The position numbers and the translations under genes were made by a program. A stretch of 64,000 bases of DNA, taken from contig JBKHXF010000008.1 of NCBI GenBank assembly GCA_046566145.1, positions 62,001 through 126,000 on the forward strand, written 5' to 3'. The notes under the pieces were generated by a model. It was not told the origin of the DNA. It did no database searches and was given only the letters and a program-made list of their open reading frames with translations. Source of the DNA: JBKHXF01 sp046566145 (lineage in GTDB: Bacteria > Actinomycetota > Nitriliruptoria > Nitriliruptorales > Nitriliruptoraceae). Of the stretch, positions 1 to 7,659 are shown one piece after another. Each line of letters starts with the position of its first letter. The first letter of the stretch is position 1.

Positions 1-36
1 TGGGACGAGCTGCTGCGGCTCGGGGTGAACGGGTGA
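1..36 (+). CDS. C-terminal end of an upstream gene (partial)
   Basis: An open frame enters the window at base 1 and ends at TGA 34-36; the visible tail reads WDELLRLGVNG. The stop overlaps the GTG start of the next gene (GTGA at 33-36), so the two are translationally coupled. Too little is visible to name it. A zinc transporter permease would be a usual partner of a Fur/Zur regulator, but that is only a guess from context. Confidence 0.6.
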   Translation, partial: WDELLRLGVNG

Positions 37-458
37 GCGACGAGGCCGCCATCGGGGAGGTCCTCCGGGCCAACGGGTTCCGGGTGACCCCGCCACGCCG
101 CCTCGTCTGGGAGGTGCTCGTGGAGGCCGACGGGCACGTCACCGCCGAGGAGATCGCCGACCGCGTCAGCACGCGTGGGGGCGACGTGAACCTCGCCTCC
201 ATCTACCGCTCCCTCGCGCTGCTCGCCGAGCTCGACCTGGTGCGGGAGACCCGGCTGGGGGAGGGGGGCGCGAGGTGGGAGCTCGCCCACCCCGACGAGC
301 ACTTCCACCTGGTGTGCGACACGTGCGGGTCGGTCACCCACCACGAGGGCCACCTCGTCGAGATGGTCGCGGCGCACCTGCGGGAGGGACACGGCTTCGT
401 CCCCTCGAGCGTCGAGCTCGTCGTCCAGGGCCGCTGCGCGGCGTGCTGCGCGGCCTGA
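33..458 (+). CDS. Fur-family metalloregulator (Zur/PerR-like)
   Basis: A 141-residue Fur-superfamily repressor. The N-terminal winged helix (about residues 10-80) has the family pattern NLASIYRSLALLAE in the recognition-helix region. The C-terminal dimerisation half has the metal-binding stretch HPDEHFHLVCDTC near residues 86-98 and a closing CAAC, giving the two CxxC pairs of a structural zinc site. Size is normal for the family. GTG 33 overlaps the preceding stop by four bases. Which metal or signal it senses cannot be told from sequence alone; coupling to an upstream gene would fit Zur with a zinc importer, which is inference. Confidence 0.85.
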   Translation: MSDEAAIGEVLRANGFRVTPPRRLVWEVLVEADGHVTAEEIADRVSTRGGDVNLASIYRSLALLAELDLVRETRLGEGGARWELAHPDEHFHLVCDTCGSVTHHEGHLVEMVAAHLREGHGFVPSSVELVVQGRCAACCAA

Positions 459-466
459 ACCGGCAC

Positions 467-495
467 TTGCCACGATGTGACACGATGCGTATGTT
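467..495 (+). promoter_or_regulatory. Predicted sigma-70-type promoter of the TetR gene
   Basis: A TTGCCA -35 box (467-472) is followed after 17 bases by a TATGTT -10 box (490-495). This puts transcription start near 502 and leaves a leader of about 35 bases before the GTG at 537, with GGACGGAG as ribosome site. It is one of few promoters here with both boxes recognisable. Confidence 0.5.
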
Positions 496-505
496 CGTCA
501 CATCG
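473..505. promoter_or_regulatory. Inverted repeat, candidate TetR operator
   Basis: Perfect 9-base arms CGATGTGAC (473-481) and GTCACATCG (497-505) are separated by 15 bases and cover the spacer, -10 box and start region of the TetR promoter. Position and symmetry are typical of an autoregulatory TetR operator. Binding by the adjacent regulator is inferred. Confidence 0.6.
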
Positions 506-536
506 CGGGGCACCGGTCCCGCCGGACGGAGCCAGC

Positions 537-1097
537 GTGACGCGCGACACCCGGGAGCGGATCCTCGACGCGACGCTCGCGGCCGTGTCCGCCTTCGGGC
601 TGTCCCGCGTGACGCTCGACGACGTCGCTCGCGAGGCCGGGCTGTCGCGCCAGACCGTCTACCGGTACTTCGGCACGCGTGACGCGCTGCTCGCCGCGAC
701 CATCGAGCGCGAGGAGCGGGGCTTCATCGACCGGATGGTCGCCGCCGCGCACCGGCACGACGACCTCCGCCCGGCGATGGAGGCCGCCATCGCCGAGGGC
801 CTGTCCGCGGCGCGCGCCCACCCTCTGCTCGACCGCCTGCTCGCGACCGAGCCCGAGGCGCTGCTGCCGAGCCTGCTGGGCGGCTCGAGCCCCGTCCTCT
901 CGGCCGCGCAGCCCGTCGTCGAGGAGCTGCTGCGGACGTTCGCGCCGCACCTCGGCGCACGCGAGGTGGCGCTCGCCGCCGAGGCCACCAGCCGGCTGCT
1001 GGTGTCCTACGCGCTGACGCCGTCCGCCACCGACGTCGAGGACCTGGCCGGCGGGCTCGCTGACCTGGTCGTCAACGGCGTGAAGCCGCCCGGCTGA
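537..1097 (+). CDS. TetR/AcrR-family transcriptional regulator
   Basis: A 186-residue regulator. The N-terminal helix-turn-helix is clear: RERILDATLAAVSAFG, then VTLDDVAREAGLSRQTVYRYF at residues 23-43. The C-terminal ligand domain is variable, as usual. GTG 537 was chosen over an in-frame ATG at 477 because 477 lies inside the promoter/operator and 537 has the site GGACGGAG just upstream. It probably represses itself and the diiron oxygenase gene 50 bases downstream, with a substrate or lipid as inducer; this is inferred from the operator and gene order. Confidence 0.85.
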   Translation: MTRDTRERILDATLAAVSAFGLSRVTLDDVAREAGLSRQTVYRYFGTRDALLAATIEREERGFIDRMVAAAHRHDDLRPAMEAAIAEGLSAARAHPLLDRLLATEPEALLPSLLGGSSPVLSAAQPVVEELLRTFAPHLGAREVALAAEATSRLLVSYALTPSATDVEDLAGGLADLVVNGVKPPG

Positions 1098-1117
1098 GCG
1101 CCCGCGCCCTCGGGCGC
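1098..1117 (+). terminator. Hairpin between tetR-type gene and diiron oxygenase
   Basis: A 7-bp stem GCGCCCG/CGGGCGC with a 6-base loop starts directly after the regulator stop codon. It has no T-run and could act as a weak terminator or set relative expression of the two genes. Confidence 0.35.
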
Positions 1118-1148
1118 ACCATCCGACGAGGCCCTCGGGAGGGAGCCG

Positions 1149-2288
1149 ATGTCCACGCACCGCTACGCCATCCCCGTCGAGACGACCGGGTGGGTGGTCC
1201 CCAACCGCTCGGAGGCGTGCTTCGACTGGGAGTACGACGACGGCCGGCAGCGGCTGCTCGCCCTGTACGACAAGGGCAAGCAGAAGCAGTGGGACGCCGC
1301 CGAGCGCATCGACTGGTCGATCGAGATCGACCACACCGACCAGACGGCGATGCCGGACGAGTACGTGCCCATCTTCGGCTCGGCCACCTGGGAGAAGCTG
1401 TCGCGTGCCGAGAAGGACGACGTCCGCCACCACTACGCCGCGTGGCTGAACTCCCAGTTCCTCCACGGTGAGCAGGGGGCGCTGATCTGCTCCGCGAAGA
1501 TCGTGGAGACCGTGCCCGAGCTCGACGCGAAGTTCTACGCCGCGACGCAGACGATGGACGAGGCCCGTCACGTCGAGGCGTACGCGCGCTACCTCAACGA
1601 CAAGCTGCAGCTCGCCTACCCGATCAACCCGCACCTCAAGGCGCTGCTCGACACCACCATCTCCGACGACCGCTGGGACTTCACCTACCTCGGGATGCAG
1701 GTCATGATCGAGGGCGTGGCGCTGGCGGCCTTCTCGATGATCCGCGACTTCACGGAGGAGCCACTCGCGAAGTCGCTCAACGCCTACGTCATGCAGGACG
1801 AGGCCCGCCACGTCGCCTTCGGTCGGCTCGCGCTCAAGGACGCCTACGCGGAGCTGACCGAGGCCGAGCGCGACGAGCGGATGGAGTTCGTCATCGAGGC
1901 GAGCGAGCTGCTGCGCAACCGGTTCCTCGCCGAGGAGGTCTGGGAGACCCTCGGCTTCGACGCCCGGGAGCTCGTCGGCTACGTCGACCAGCACCAGATG
2001 ATGGGCGAGTTCCGCAAGGCGCTGTTCAGCCGGGTCGTCCCCTGCGTGAAGGACGTGGGCCTGCTCGGCCCGAAGGTGCAGAAGGCGTTCCTCGACATGG
2101 GCGTGCTGGACTTCCAGGACCTCCAGCTCGACGAGCTGTTCGAGCACGACGACCGGGTCGCGATGGAGATGGAGGCGATGCTCGCCGCCCGCAAGGAGGG
2201 CCGGCCGATGGGCGGTCTCACCGGACGCGGGGCCGAGATCGCGGACACCGTGCTCGTGGGCGCGGCCGCGGAGGACGAGGAGTCCTGA
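1149..2288 (+). CDS. Ferritin-like diiron oxygenase (BMM/R2 type)
   Basis: A 379-residue four-helix-bundle diiron protein. The full four-Glu, two-His ligand set is visible: Glu108 (HGEQG), Glu138-x2-His141 (DEARH), Glu188 (MIEGVALAAF) and Glu218-x2-His221 (a second DEARH). This is the spacing seen in bacterial multicomponent monooxygenase hydroxylases and R2-like oxidases. Start ATG 1149 follows GGGAGGGAGCC. The gene lies 50 bases after the TetR gene, so it is probably the regulated target. Substrate is unknown; a lipid or aromatic hydroxylation or desaturation is plausible. No reductase, ferredoxin or coupling-protein gene is adjacent, so electrons must come from elsewhere. Confidence 0.8.
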   Translation: MSTHRYAIPVETTGWVVPNRSEACFDWEYDDGRQRLLALYDKGKQKQWDAAERIDWSIEIDHTDQTAMPDEYVPIFGSATWEKLSRAEKDDVRHHYAAWLNSQFLHGEQGALICSAKIVETVPELDAKFYAATQTMDEARHVEAYARYLNDKLQLAYPINPHLKALLDTTISDDRWDFTYLGMQVMIEGVALAAFSMIRDFTEEPLAKSLNAYVMQDEARHVAFGRLALKDAYAELTEAERDERMEFVIEASELLRNRFLAEEVWETLGFDARELVGYVDQHQMMGEFRKALFSRVVPCVKDVGLLGPKVQKAFLDMGVLDFQDLQLDELFEHDDRVAMEMEAMLAARKEGRPMGGLTGRGAEIADTVLVGAAAEDEES

Positions 2289-2341
2289 GGGCCGCCTAGG
2301 CTCGGCGGTGGACCCACCCGACCCCGAGCCCCGGGAGCCCC

Positions 2342-2860
2342 GTGCCCACCGACGTCGCCGACCTCGCCGCCATCGAGCACGTGCTGGAGGGCGCCACCTG
2401 CTGGGGGCTCGAGCTCGAGACCGGCTACCGGGTGCTCGCCGGGACCTTCGAGGTCGCCGCCGACCGGCACCCCGTCGGGCCGGTCCGGGACCGCCGCCTG
2501 CAGCTGCTCGCCTTCCCCGTCTCGGAGATCCTCGCGTCCCTGCGCCGGGTCGACGAGGAGGGCCGCCGCCGGGTCGAGCGGTTCGACGTCGAGCAGCTCC
2601 TCGAGGTGTCCCAGGCCGTCGCCGGCGCGGTGGTGCGCGGGCCGCTGTTCAGGCAGCCGCCGCCGGCGCCCGGCGCCTGGGGTCCCGAACCGTCCCTGCG
2701 GGGCCAGTCCAACGCCCCCGACGGCCGGTCGCACTCGCTGACGCTGCGCCTCGTCGCGCCCGACGACGACGTGACGCTGGACCTGCGGGTCAGCTTCGAC
2801 GACGCGACCCTGCGGACCCCCGAGGGGCGGGACCTGACCAGCGCGGAGCTCGCACCGTGA
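2342..2860 (+). CDS. Hypothetical protein, 172 residues
   Basis: Not recognised. GTG 2342 follows a TAGGCT -10-like hexamer (2297-2302). The N-terminal half looks alpha/beta with a possible helix near residues 60-95. The middle (about 100-128) is rich in Pro, Gly and Ser, and the C-terminus has alternating hydrophobics suggesting beta strands. There is no signal peptide or membrane segment. Codon usage with strong third-position G/C matches true genes here. It could be a low-complexity cytoplasmic protein unique to the lineage. Confidence 0.6.
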   Translation: MPTDVADLAAIEHVLEGATCWGLELETGYRVLAGTFEVAADRHPVGPVRDRRLQLLAFPVSEILASLRRVDEEGRRRVERFDVEQLLEVSQAVAGAVVRGPLFRQPPPAPGAWGPEPSLRGQSNAPDGRSHSLTLRLVAPDDDVTLDLRVSFDDATLRTPEGRDLTSAELAP

Positions 2861-2877
2861 GGGCCTCGGGTCGCAAC

Positions 2878-2905
2878 GGCCGCGTAACACCCTCGTCACG
2901 CGGCC
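2878..2905. terminator. Inverted repeat in the 2,861-2,960 gap
   Basis: Arms GGCCGCG (2878-2884) and CGCGGCC (2899-2905) are separated by 14 bases, 18 bases past the upstream stop. It may be a terminator of the 172-residue gene or a regulatory site for the gene at 2961. Confidence 0.3.
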
Positions 2906-2960
2906 TGCGTACCGTCCCACTGCGCGGCGGGGCGCCGCCTCGAGGACAGGAGCCACGCTG

Positions 2961-3395
2961 ATGGGGGAGACCACGTCGGACCGCTGGGGGGTCCCCGGCA
3001 CCTGGTCGGCCGCCTCGATCGCGCGGGTCGCCCGGGGACGCGCCGCGGCCGCGGTGGCACGGGCGGCCCGGTCACTGACGCTGCAGGAGCTCGACGGTCG
3101 GCTCGGCCTCGACCTCGCCGGGGGCACCTTCGCGGTGCGTGAGGTCACCATCCCCGTCAACGCCGTCCACCCCGCGGCGCGCGTGCTGGCCGAGGTCCGG
3201 GGTGTGCTCGCCGACACCGACCGAGCGGTGCTCGCCCCCGTCACGGTCGTGTGCGCCGTCTCGGACGACGTCTCCGTGCTCGTCCGCGTCGACGGCTCGC
3301 CGTCCGCCCTCGCGGATCTCGCCCACGTCCTCGCCGAGGTGCTGCGCGACGAGGTCGAGGACTGGGACCGGGTGCTGCTCGACGTCGGGGCGTGA
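2961..3395 (+). CDS. Hypothetical protein, 144 residues
   Basis: Not recognised. ATG 2961 has AGGAG about ten bases upstream. The protein has an Ala/Arg-rich helical N-terminus (about residues 15-40), then hydrophobic stretches LAPVTVVCAVSDDVSVLVRV near 92-111 that look like paired beta strands, then a helix. There is no signal peptide. The neighbours give no functional hint; it lies between another unknown gene and a secreted phosphodiesterase. Confidence 0.55.
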   Translation: MGETTSDRWGVPGTWSAASIARVARGRAAAAVARAARSLTLQELDGRLGLDLAGGTFAVREVTIPVNAVHPAARVLAEVRGVLADTDRAVLAPVTVVCAVSDDVSVLVRVDGSPSALADLAHVLAEVLRDEVEDWDRVLLDVGA

Positions 3396-3479
3396 CGTCG
3401 GGCAGGGGTCCGGCTGCCCCACGCCGAACCACTCCTGCAGCGCCCACCCCGTCGTCCGGGCGCGAGGGAGCCCGTCGCG

Positions 3480-4874
3480 ATGCAGCCGTCCCGTGCCCTG
3501 CGCGTCCTGCTGGCCGCGCTCGTGCTGGCCGCCGGCCTCGCGGCCGCGCCGGCGCCGACCCCCGCCGGACCGCTCGACGACCCGTGCCGCGAGCTCGGCG
3601 CCCCCGAGCGGGCCTGCCGGACCGTCCAGGTCGTCGCCGAGGGACTCGCCCAGACCTGCCGGGTGGCCGCCGCCGACGGGACCTGCGCGACCCTCGACGG
3701 CGACCCGATCGACCCGGCCGAGGTCGCGGCCTTCGCGGCCGGGCCCGTCGCCGAGTCGCTGCGACTGCAGTCGCGCCTCGGGGACGTCCTGCCGCTGCGC
3801 GACGCGGTGTTCGTCTCGACCCACAACTCCTTCAACGCCGCCGCGTACACCCCGAGCCTCGCGGGCCTCGACCCCAACCAGCGCCACACCATGCACGCCC
3901 AGCTCGAGCTCGGCGCGCGGGGCCTCGAGCTCGACCTCGTCACCGGCCCCAACCCCGCGACCGGCCGGCAGGAGCCCCTGCTGTGCCACAGCGTCTGCTC
4001 GGTGAACGACCGCCCGCTCGCGGAGGGGCTCGAGGAGATCGCCCGGTGGCTCGAGGCGAACCCCGACGAGGTGCTCGTCATCGACGTCCAGGACGGCATC
4101 AGCGGGGCCGCGCAGTACGACCTCGCGGCCGCCGCCTTCGAGGCCGTGCTCGGCGACCTGCTCGTCCGCCCGAGCACCCCGTGCGCACCCATCCCGCTGG
4201 AGACGTCGCGCGACGACATCCGCGCGAGCGGCGCCCGGGTCCTCGTGTACGCCGGGTGCGGGGCGGGGGCCGCCTGGGGGGCGGTCGCGCACTCCTCGTC
4301 GCCGCGCTCGCAGTCCAAGGCCGACGGCTTCGAGGGCTTCCCCGCGTGCCGGGAGGGCGACGCCGCGTCGCGGTACGCGACGCGCTGGACCCGCCACTGG
4401 GAGGACACCACCTGGCTCGCGGCGATGGCGGGCACCACGGGCGTGCTGATCGACGACCGCGTCGCCCGCGAGATGACCGACTGCGGCCTGAACATGCCCT
4501 CCCTCGACCGGCTCGTGCCCGACGACACCCGCTACGACGACCTGCTGTGGTCGTGGTCGGTCGACGGGCCCGGGACCGAGGGCGACTGTGCCGTCCTGGG
4601 GACGGATCGCGGCTTCGGGGCCACCGGCTGCGACGAGCCGCTGCCCGTGGCCTGCCGCGACGCGTCGGGGCGCTGGACCGTGCTGCGAACGTCCTCCGCC
4701 CAGGCCGACGCCGCCGACGCCTGCACGGCCGCCGGCGCGGGACGCTTCGACGTGCCCCGCAGCGGCTGGGAGGCCGTCCAGGCGCGTCTGGCCCGGGACG
4801 CCGCCGGCGTCGACGGACCCGTCCGGCTGGCCTACACCCGCGACGCGGGGGAGTGGACCCCCGTCAGTCGCTGA
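3480..4874 (+). CDS. Secreted PI-PLC-like phosphodiesterase
   Basis: A 464-residue exported protein with a classical signal peptide (residues 1 to about 30: hydrophobic LLAALVLAAGLAAAP). The mature part has the phosphatidylinositol-phospholipase-C superfamily TIM-barrel start: FVSTHNSFN near residue 115 (general-base His), ARGLELDLV near 147, and a CH pair near 170. A Cys-rich C-terminal region (about 360-440) is probably disulphide-bonded outside the cell. It likely cleaves a phosphodiester in a phosphoinositide or related lipid, but the substrate is inferred. Its last 11 bases overlap the convergent MpaB-family gene. Start ATG has GAGGGAG upstream. Confidence 0.7.
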   Translation: MQPSRALRVLLAALVLAAGLAAAPAPTPAGPLDDPCRELGAPERACRTVQVVAEGLAQTCRVAAADGTCATLDGDPIDPAEVAAFAAGPVAESLRLQSRLGDVLPLRDAVFVSTHNSFNAAAYTPSLAGLDPNQRHTMHAQLELGARGLELDLVTGPNPATGRQEPLLCHSVCSVNDRPLAEGLEEIARWLEANPDEVLVIDVQDGISGAAQYDLAAAAFEAVLGDLLVRPSTPCAPIPLETSRDDIRASGARVLVYAGCGAGAAWGAVAHSSSPRSQSKADGFEGFPACREGDAASRYATRWTRHWEDTTWLAAMAGTTGVLIDDRVAREMTDCGLNMPSLDRLVPDDTRYDDLLWSWSVDGPGTEGDCAVLGTDRGFGATGCDEPLPVACRDASGRWTVLRTSSAQADAADACTAAGAGRFDVPRSGWEAVQARLARDAAGVDGPVRLAYTRDAGEWTPVSR

Positions 4875-5970
4875 CGGGCGCGCCGCCGTCCTCGCCGAGG
4901 AGCGCGTCGGCCCGGGCGGCGCTCGGGGAGCGGCCCGTGGCGACCCGCATCGTCGACATCAGGCGGACGAGCGTCCCCAGCCGTGCGTCCGCGTCGATCC
5001 GCAGGTCGAGCGCCTCGCGCAGACCGGCCGGCAGCGTGGCCGCGACGCCGTCGAGCACCCGGCCGTAGACGGGCTGCACCGCGGGCGGGACCCCGACGGT
5101 CCAGAGGAACGACATCGCCTCCCGGGCCGCCGGCGTCACGCCGAGCTCGCCGTGGAACGAGGCGAGCACGTCGCGCAGGCCGTCGAGGTCGGTCGGCAGC
5201 CCGTCCCGCCCGAGCGGCGTGCCAGCGACGTCGAGTGCGGGCCACGCGTGCGGCGGGAGGGCGTCGAGGTCGAGCCGAGGGTCGAGCAGCGCCGCCGCCA
5301 GGCCCTGCTCGGCCACGAACCGGTCGAGCTCCCGGCGCGGGAGCGTGATGGGCGACAGCAGCTGGTGGGCGGCGAGGAACGAGGACGTCAGGGCCACGGA
5401 GACCCAGACGAGCAGCCGTGGGTCGGAGGCCGCGTACGGCTCGCCCTCGTGGACCCCGACCACCCTGCGGTGCATCGCCCGGATGCGACGGACCTCCGCG
5501 GCGACCGCCTCGACCGTCCCGAAGGCGGTGATCGTGACCCACGCCGAGGTGCCCTCCAGCCGCTCGAGCGGGGCGGTGCGGAACCGGGAGTGGTCGCTCA
5601 CCCCGGCCATCGCGAGCGGGTGGGCCGCCTGCACGAACAGCGACCGGATCCCTCCGGCGATCGAGGCCGGCTCCCCGAGGATGGTGCGTGACGGCGAGCC
5701 CGGCCCGAACAGGGCGACGGGCGCCGCGGGGTCGCCCCGACCGACCAGGTCCGGCACCCCGAACATCGCCGCGAGCTGGGCCCGCACGAGCGGCTGCACG
5801 AGCGGCAGACCCGCCGGCAGGGCGGCGATCCGGCGACGCGCCGCGGCCGCCCGGTCGAGCTGCCCCCGGGTCAACCACGTCGCGTTGCGCGGCAGCGCCC
5901 CGACGGCACGCGTCCCCGCGCCGGCGGTCGGCGCGGGACGACGCTGGTCGGGGACGGGACGGTCGTGCAC
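4864..5970 (-). CDS. MpaB-family oxygenase (DUF2236)
   Basis: About 368 residues. The family hallmark is clear: SRTILGEPASIAGGIRSLFV, then the AHPLAMAGVSDHSRFR segment and a later MHRRVVG, supplying the conserved His and Arg residues thought to bind haem in the latex-clearing/MpaB group. These enzymes carry out oxidative chemistry on hydrophobic substrates; the substrate here is unknown. The frame is open upstream to 6141, but GTG 5970 with GAAGG upstream was chosen because longer starts would approach or overlap the divergent gene at 6090. An ATG at 6048 is the alternative. The stop overlaps the convergent PLC-like gene. Confidence 0.8.
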   Translation of the reverse strand: MHDRPVPDQRRPAPTAGAGTRAVGALPRNATWLTRGQLDRAAAARRRIAALPAGLPLVQPLVRAQLAAMFGVPDLVGRGDPAAPVALFGPGSPSRTILGEPASIAGGIRSLFVQAAHPLAMAGVSDHSRFRTAPLERLEGTSAWVTITAFGTVEAVAAEVRRIRAMHRRVVGVHEGEPYAASDPRLLVWVSVALTSSFLAAHQLLSPITLPRRELDRFVAEQGLAAALLDPRLDLDALPPHAWPALDVAGTPLGRDGLPTDLDGLRDVLASFHGELGVTPAAREAMSFLWTVGVPPAVQPVYGRVLDGVAATLPAGLREALDLRIDADARLGTLVRLMSTMRVATGRSPSAARADALLGEDGGAPVSD

Positions 5971-6089
5971 GTGGAGGCCTTCGGAGGTGCGCCCGGCGGC
6001 GGGTGGGAGCCGCCGGCGCGGGCGCCCGCGCCGGCGGTGTGCAACCATGCCACAGGGGCACCTCGCCGCGACCCCGCCTGGAGCCGTCC

Positions 6090-6353
6090 ATGCGCCCGAG
6101 CCAGCAGCGCCTGTTCGACCCGTACGCCGACGAGCGTGCACAGCGGTCGCGTCCCGTCCTGTCGCCCCGGCTGGCGGAGCAGCTCGTCCTCGACGTGCTC
6201 GCCCGCGCCGGCGGCTCGGTCCGCGGCGGTGCGCTCGTCTCGGCGGCCCTCGACGCGGGGATCGGCGTGGAGGAGCTCACCGCGGCCGTGGACCTGCTGG
6301 TGGCGCGGCGCCGGATCACCGCCGACGCCGACGTGATCTCCCTGGCCGCCTGA
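6090..6353 (+). CDS. Small hypothetical protein, 87 residues
   Basis: Starts MRPSQQRLFDPYADE. Residues 25-85 look like a compact helical domain (LAEQLVLDVLARAGGSVRGG, then VEELTAAVDLLVARRRI), resembling a winged-helix or helical-hairpin fold but without a recognisable family. ATG 6090 is one base before a possible longer shadow. TGA 6351-6353 is followed after one base by the GTG of the LysE gene, so the two are co-translated. A role linked to export by LysE is possible but unsupported. Confidence 0.6.
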   Translation: MRPSQQRLFDPYADERAQRSRPVLSPRLAEQLVLDVLARAGGSVRGGALVSAALDAGIGVEELTAAVDLLVARRRITADADVISLAA

Positions 6354-6354
6354 C

Positions 6355-7044
6355 GTGCCGAGCACGGGGACGCTGGCGCTCGTCGCCGGGGCGGCGGTCC
6401 TGCTCTGGGCGCTGCCCGGGCCGGCCCTGCTGCTCCTGCTGACCCGTGGGCTCGATCTCGGGCCGCGTGGCGCCATGGCGACGGCGCTGGGGCTCGGGCT
6501 CGGGACCTCGGTCCACGTGGTGGCGGCGACCCTGGGCCTTTCCGCCGTCCTCGCGGCGTCCGCCGGCGCGTTCCGTGCCGTCCAGGTCGCCGGCGGGCTC
6601 TACCTGGTGTGGCTGGGGGTCGCCCGTCTGCGGGACCGTCGCCCGCTGCTCGGGCGTGACGACGTCGACGGGACCGCGCCGTCGCCGGGGTCGCGGGGCC
6701 GGGCGCTGGTGGAGGGGGTCACCATCAACGCCCTCAACCCCAAGGTGGCCCTGTTCTTCCTGGCCTTCCTTCCCCCCTTCGTGGTACCCGGTCGGGGCAG
6801 CGTCGCGCTGCAGACGCTCGTGCTCGGCCTGACGGTCGTCGCGGTGCTGCTGGTCGGCGACCTCGCCTTCGCGGCGGTCACCGGCCACCTCGGACGGCGT
6901 CTGGTGGCACGGCTGCGACGGGGGAGCGGTGCCGGCGACGAGCCGACCGCCGGCGCGAGGATCGGACGGCTCCTCGTCGCGGGCGTGTACGTGGGCCTCG
7001 GCGTGTTCACCCTCGCGACGGGGACCCGCACCCGCACCGCGTGA
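6355..7044 (+). CDS. LysE/RhtB-family amino-acid exporter
   Basis: A 229-residue membrane protein with about six hydrophobic segments, starting LALVAGAAVLLWALPGPALLLL. The family signature GPALLLLLTRGLDLGPRGAM lies near residues 21-40, followed by GLYLVWLGVARLR near 80 and the central NALNPKVALFFLAFLPPFV near 127-145. LysE/RhtB proteins export amino acids or similar small metabolites. The start is a GTG one base after the preceding stop, with no ribosome site of its own, so it depends on the upstream small gene. Confidence 0.85.
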   Translation: MPSTGTLALVAGAAVLLWALPGPALLLLLTRGLDLGPRGAMATALGLGLGTSVHVVAATLGLSAVLAASAGAFRAVQVAGGLYLVWLGVARLRDRRPLLGRDDVDGTAPSPGSRGRALVEGVTINALNPKVALFFLAFLPPFVVPGRGSVALQTLVLGLTVVAVLLVGDLAFAAVTGHLGRRLVARLRRGSGAGDEPTAGARIGRLLVAGVYVGLGVFTLATGTRTRTA

Positions 7045-7110
7045 CGCCGACCGCTCGACCCCGGACGCCTCGAGCCGGCCGTCCTCGCGCCAGCACGCGA
7101 CACCGAGCTC

Positions 7111-7130
7111 GTTATATAATCATCTCGAGG
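7111..7130 (+). promoter_or_regulatory. AT-rich island with perfect TATAAT -10 box
   Basis: The stretch GTTATATAATCATCTCGAGG stands out in this GC-rich DNA. It holds a perfect TATAAT (7115-7120), about 36 bases before the GTG at 7156; the -35 region (about 7092-7097) is poor. ATAATC recurs on the opposite strand of a second AT-rich island after the gene. Likely the promoter, and possibly operator, of the RHH-like gene. Confidence 0.6.
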
Positions 7131-7155
7131 CCCACCCGAGCAGGGGGAGCGGAGC

Positions 7156-7599
7156 GTGCCGACGCGACGATCGCGGCGGGGTGACACCACCGCCAGCGAC
7201 CGGCGGCAGGTCGGTCTGACCGTGCCGCGGCGGGTCAAGGCCGAGATGACGCGGGCCGCCGGGGTGCTCGAGTGGTCCGTGGGCGACTGGGTGCTCGCGG
7301 TCGCCGCGGAGCACGGGCCGGCGCTGCGGCGCGCGCTCACCGGTGGCGTGGCGAAGCGGCACGCGGTCGAGGACGCGACGTTCTGCGCCCTCTACCTGAC
7401 CGGCGACGAACGCGACGAGCTCGACGACCAGGCCGTCGCGTGCGGGCTGAACCGCTCCGCGTTCGTCACCGCCGTGGCGCAGCTCGGCCTCGGGGAAGGG
7501 CTCGGGGACGTCGTCGCGCAGCTCACGGGCACCCGACCGGTCGGCGAGGGTGGGGACGGGTCCAGCGGGTCCGGGTCGACCCCTCCGAGCCCGAGTTGA
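7156..7599 (+). CDS. Tandem ribbon-helix-helix-like protein
   Basis: 147 residues with no name I can give. Two segments each resemble a ribbon-helix-helix motif: residues 18-54 (QVGLTVPRRVKAEM, then LEWSVGDWVLAVAAEHG) and about 74-113 (FCALYLTGDERDELDDQ, then GLNRSAFVTAVAQLGLG). Each has a short beta strand, a charged helix, a Ser-containing turn and a hydrophobic helix, as in Arc/MetJ or MobC-type DNA-binding proteins. The C-terminus is a disordered Gly/Ser/Pro tail. Two copies in one chain would form a built-in pseudo-dimer. No toxin, relaxase or partner gene is adjacent. GTG 7156 has GGGGGAGCGGAGC upstream. Function inferred as DNA-binding, possibly autoregulatory. Confidence 0.5.
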   Translation: MPTRRSRRGDTTASDRRQVGLTVPRRVKAEMTRAAGVLEWSVGDWVLAVAAEHGPALRRALTGGVAKRHAVEDATFCALYLTGDERDELDDQAVACGLNRSAFVTAVAQLGLGEGLGDVVAQLTGTRPVGEGGDGSSGSGSTPPSPS

Positions 7600-7617
7600 C
7601 ATAACATCGATTATCGG
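7596..7617. promoter_or_regulatory. Second AT-rich island after the RHH-like gene
   Basis: TTGACA (7596-7601) overlaps the stop codon and runs into ATAACATCGATTAT (7601-7614), a partly symmetric AT-rich element. It has a -35 hexamer but no matching -10 at the right distance. It shares ATAATC (other strand) with the island before the gene, so both may be binding sites of the encoded protein. Confidence 0.35.
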
Positions 7618-7659
7618 CGCGACGGCGGCGGGTCCAGGCCGCAGTAGCCTCCGCACGCC

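Noticed and set aside
1979..4528. Minus-strand frame of 849 residues
   Set aside because: Opposes the diiron oxygenase, two small genes and the PLC-like gene; Ser/Arg/Pro-rich with no motif.
7596..7601. TTGACA as a promoter -35 for yaaA
   Set aside because: No -10 hexamer lies 16-18 bases after it; the yaaA -10 candidate is 43 bases further on.
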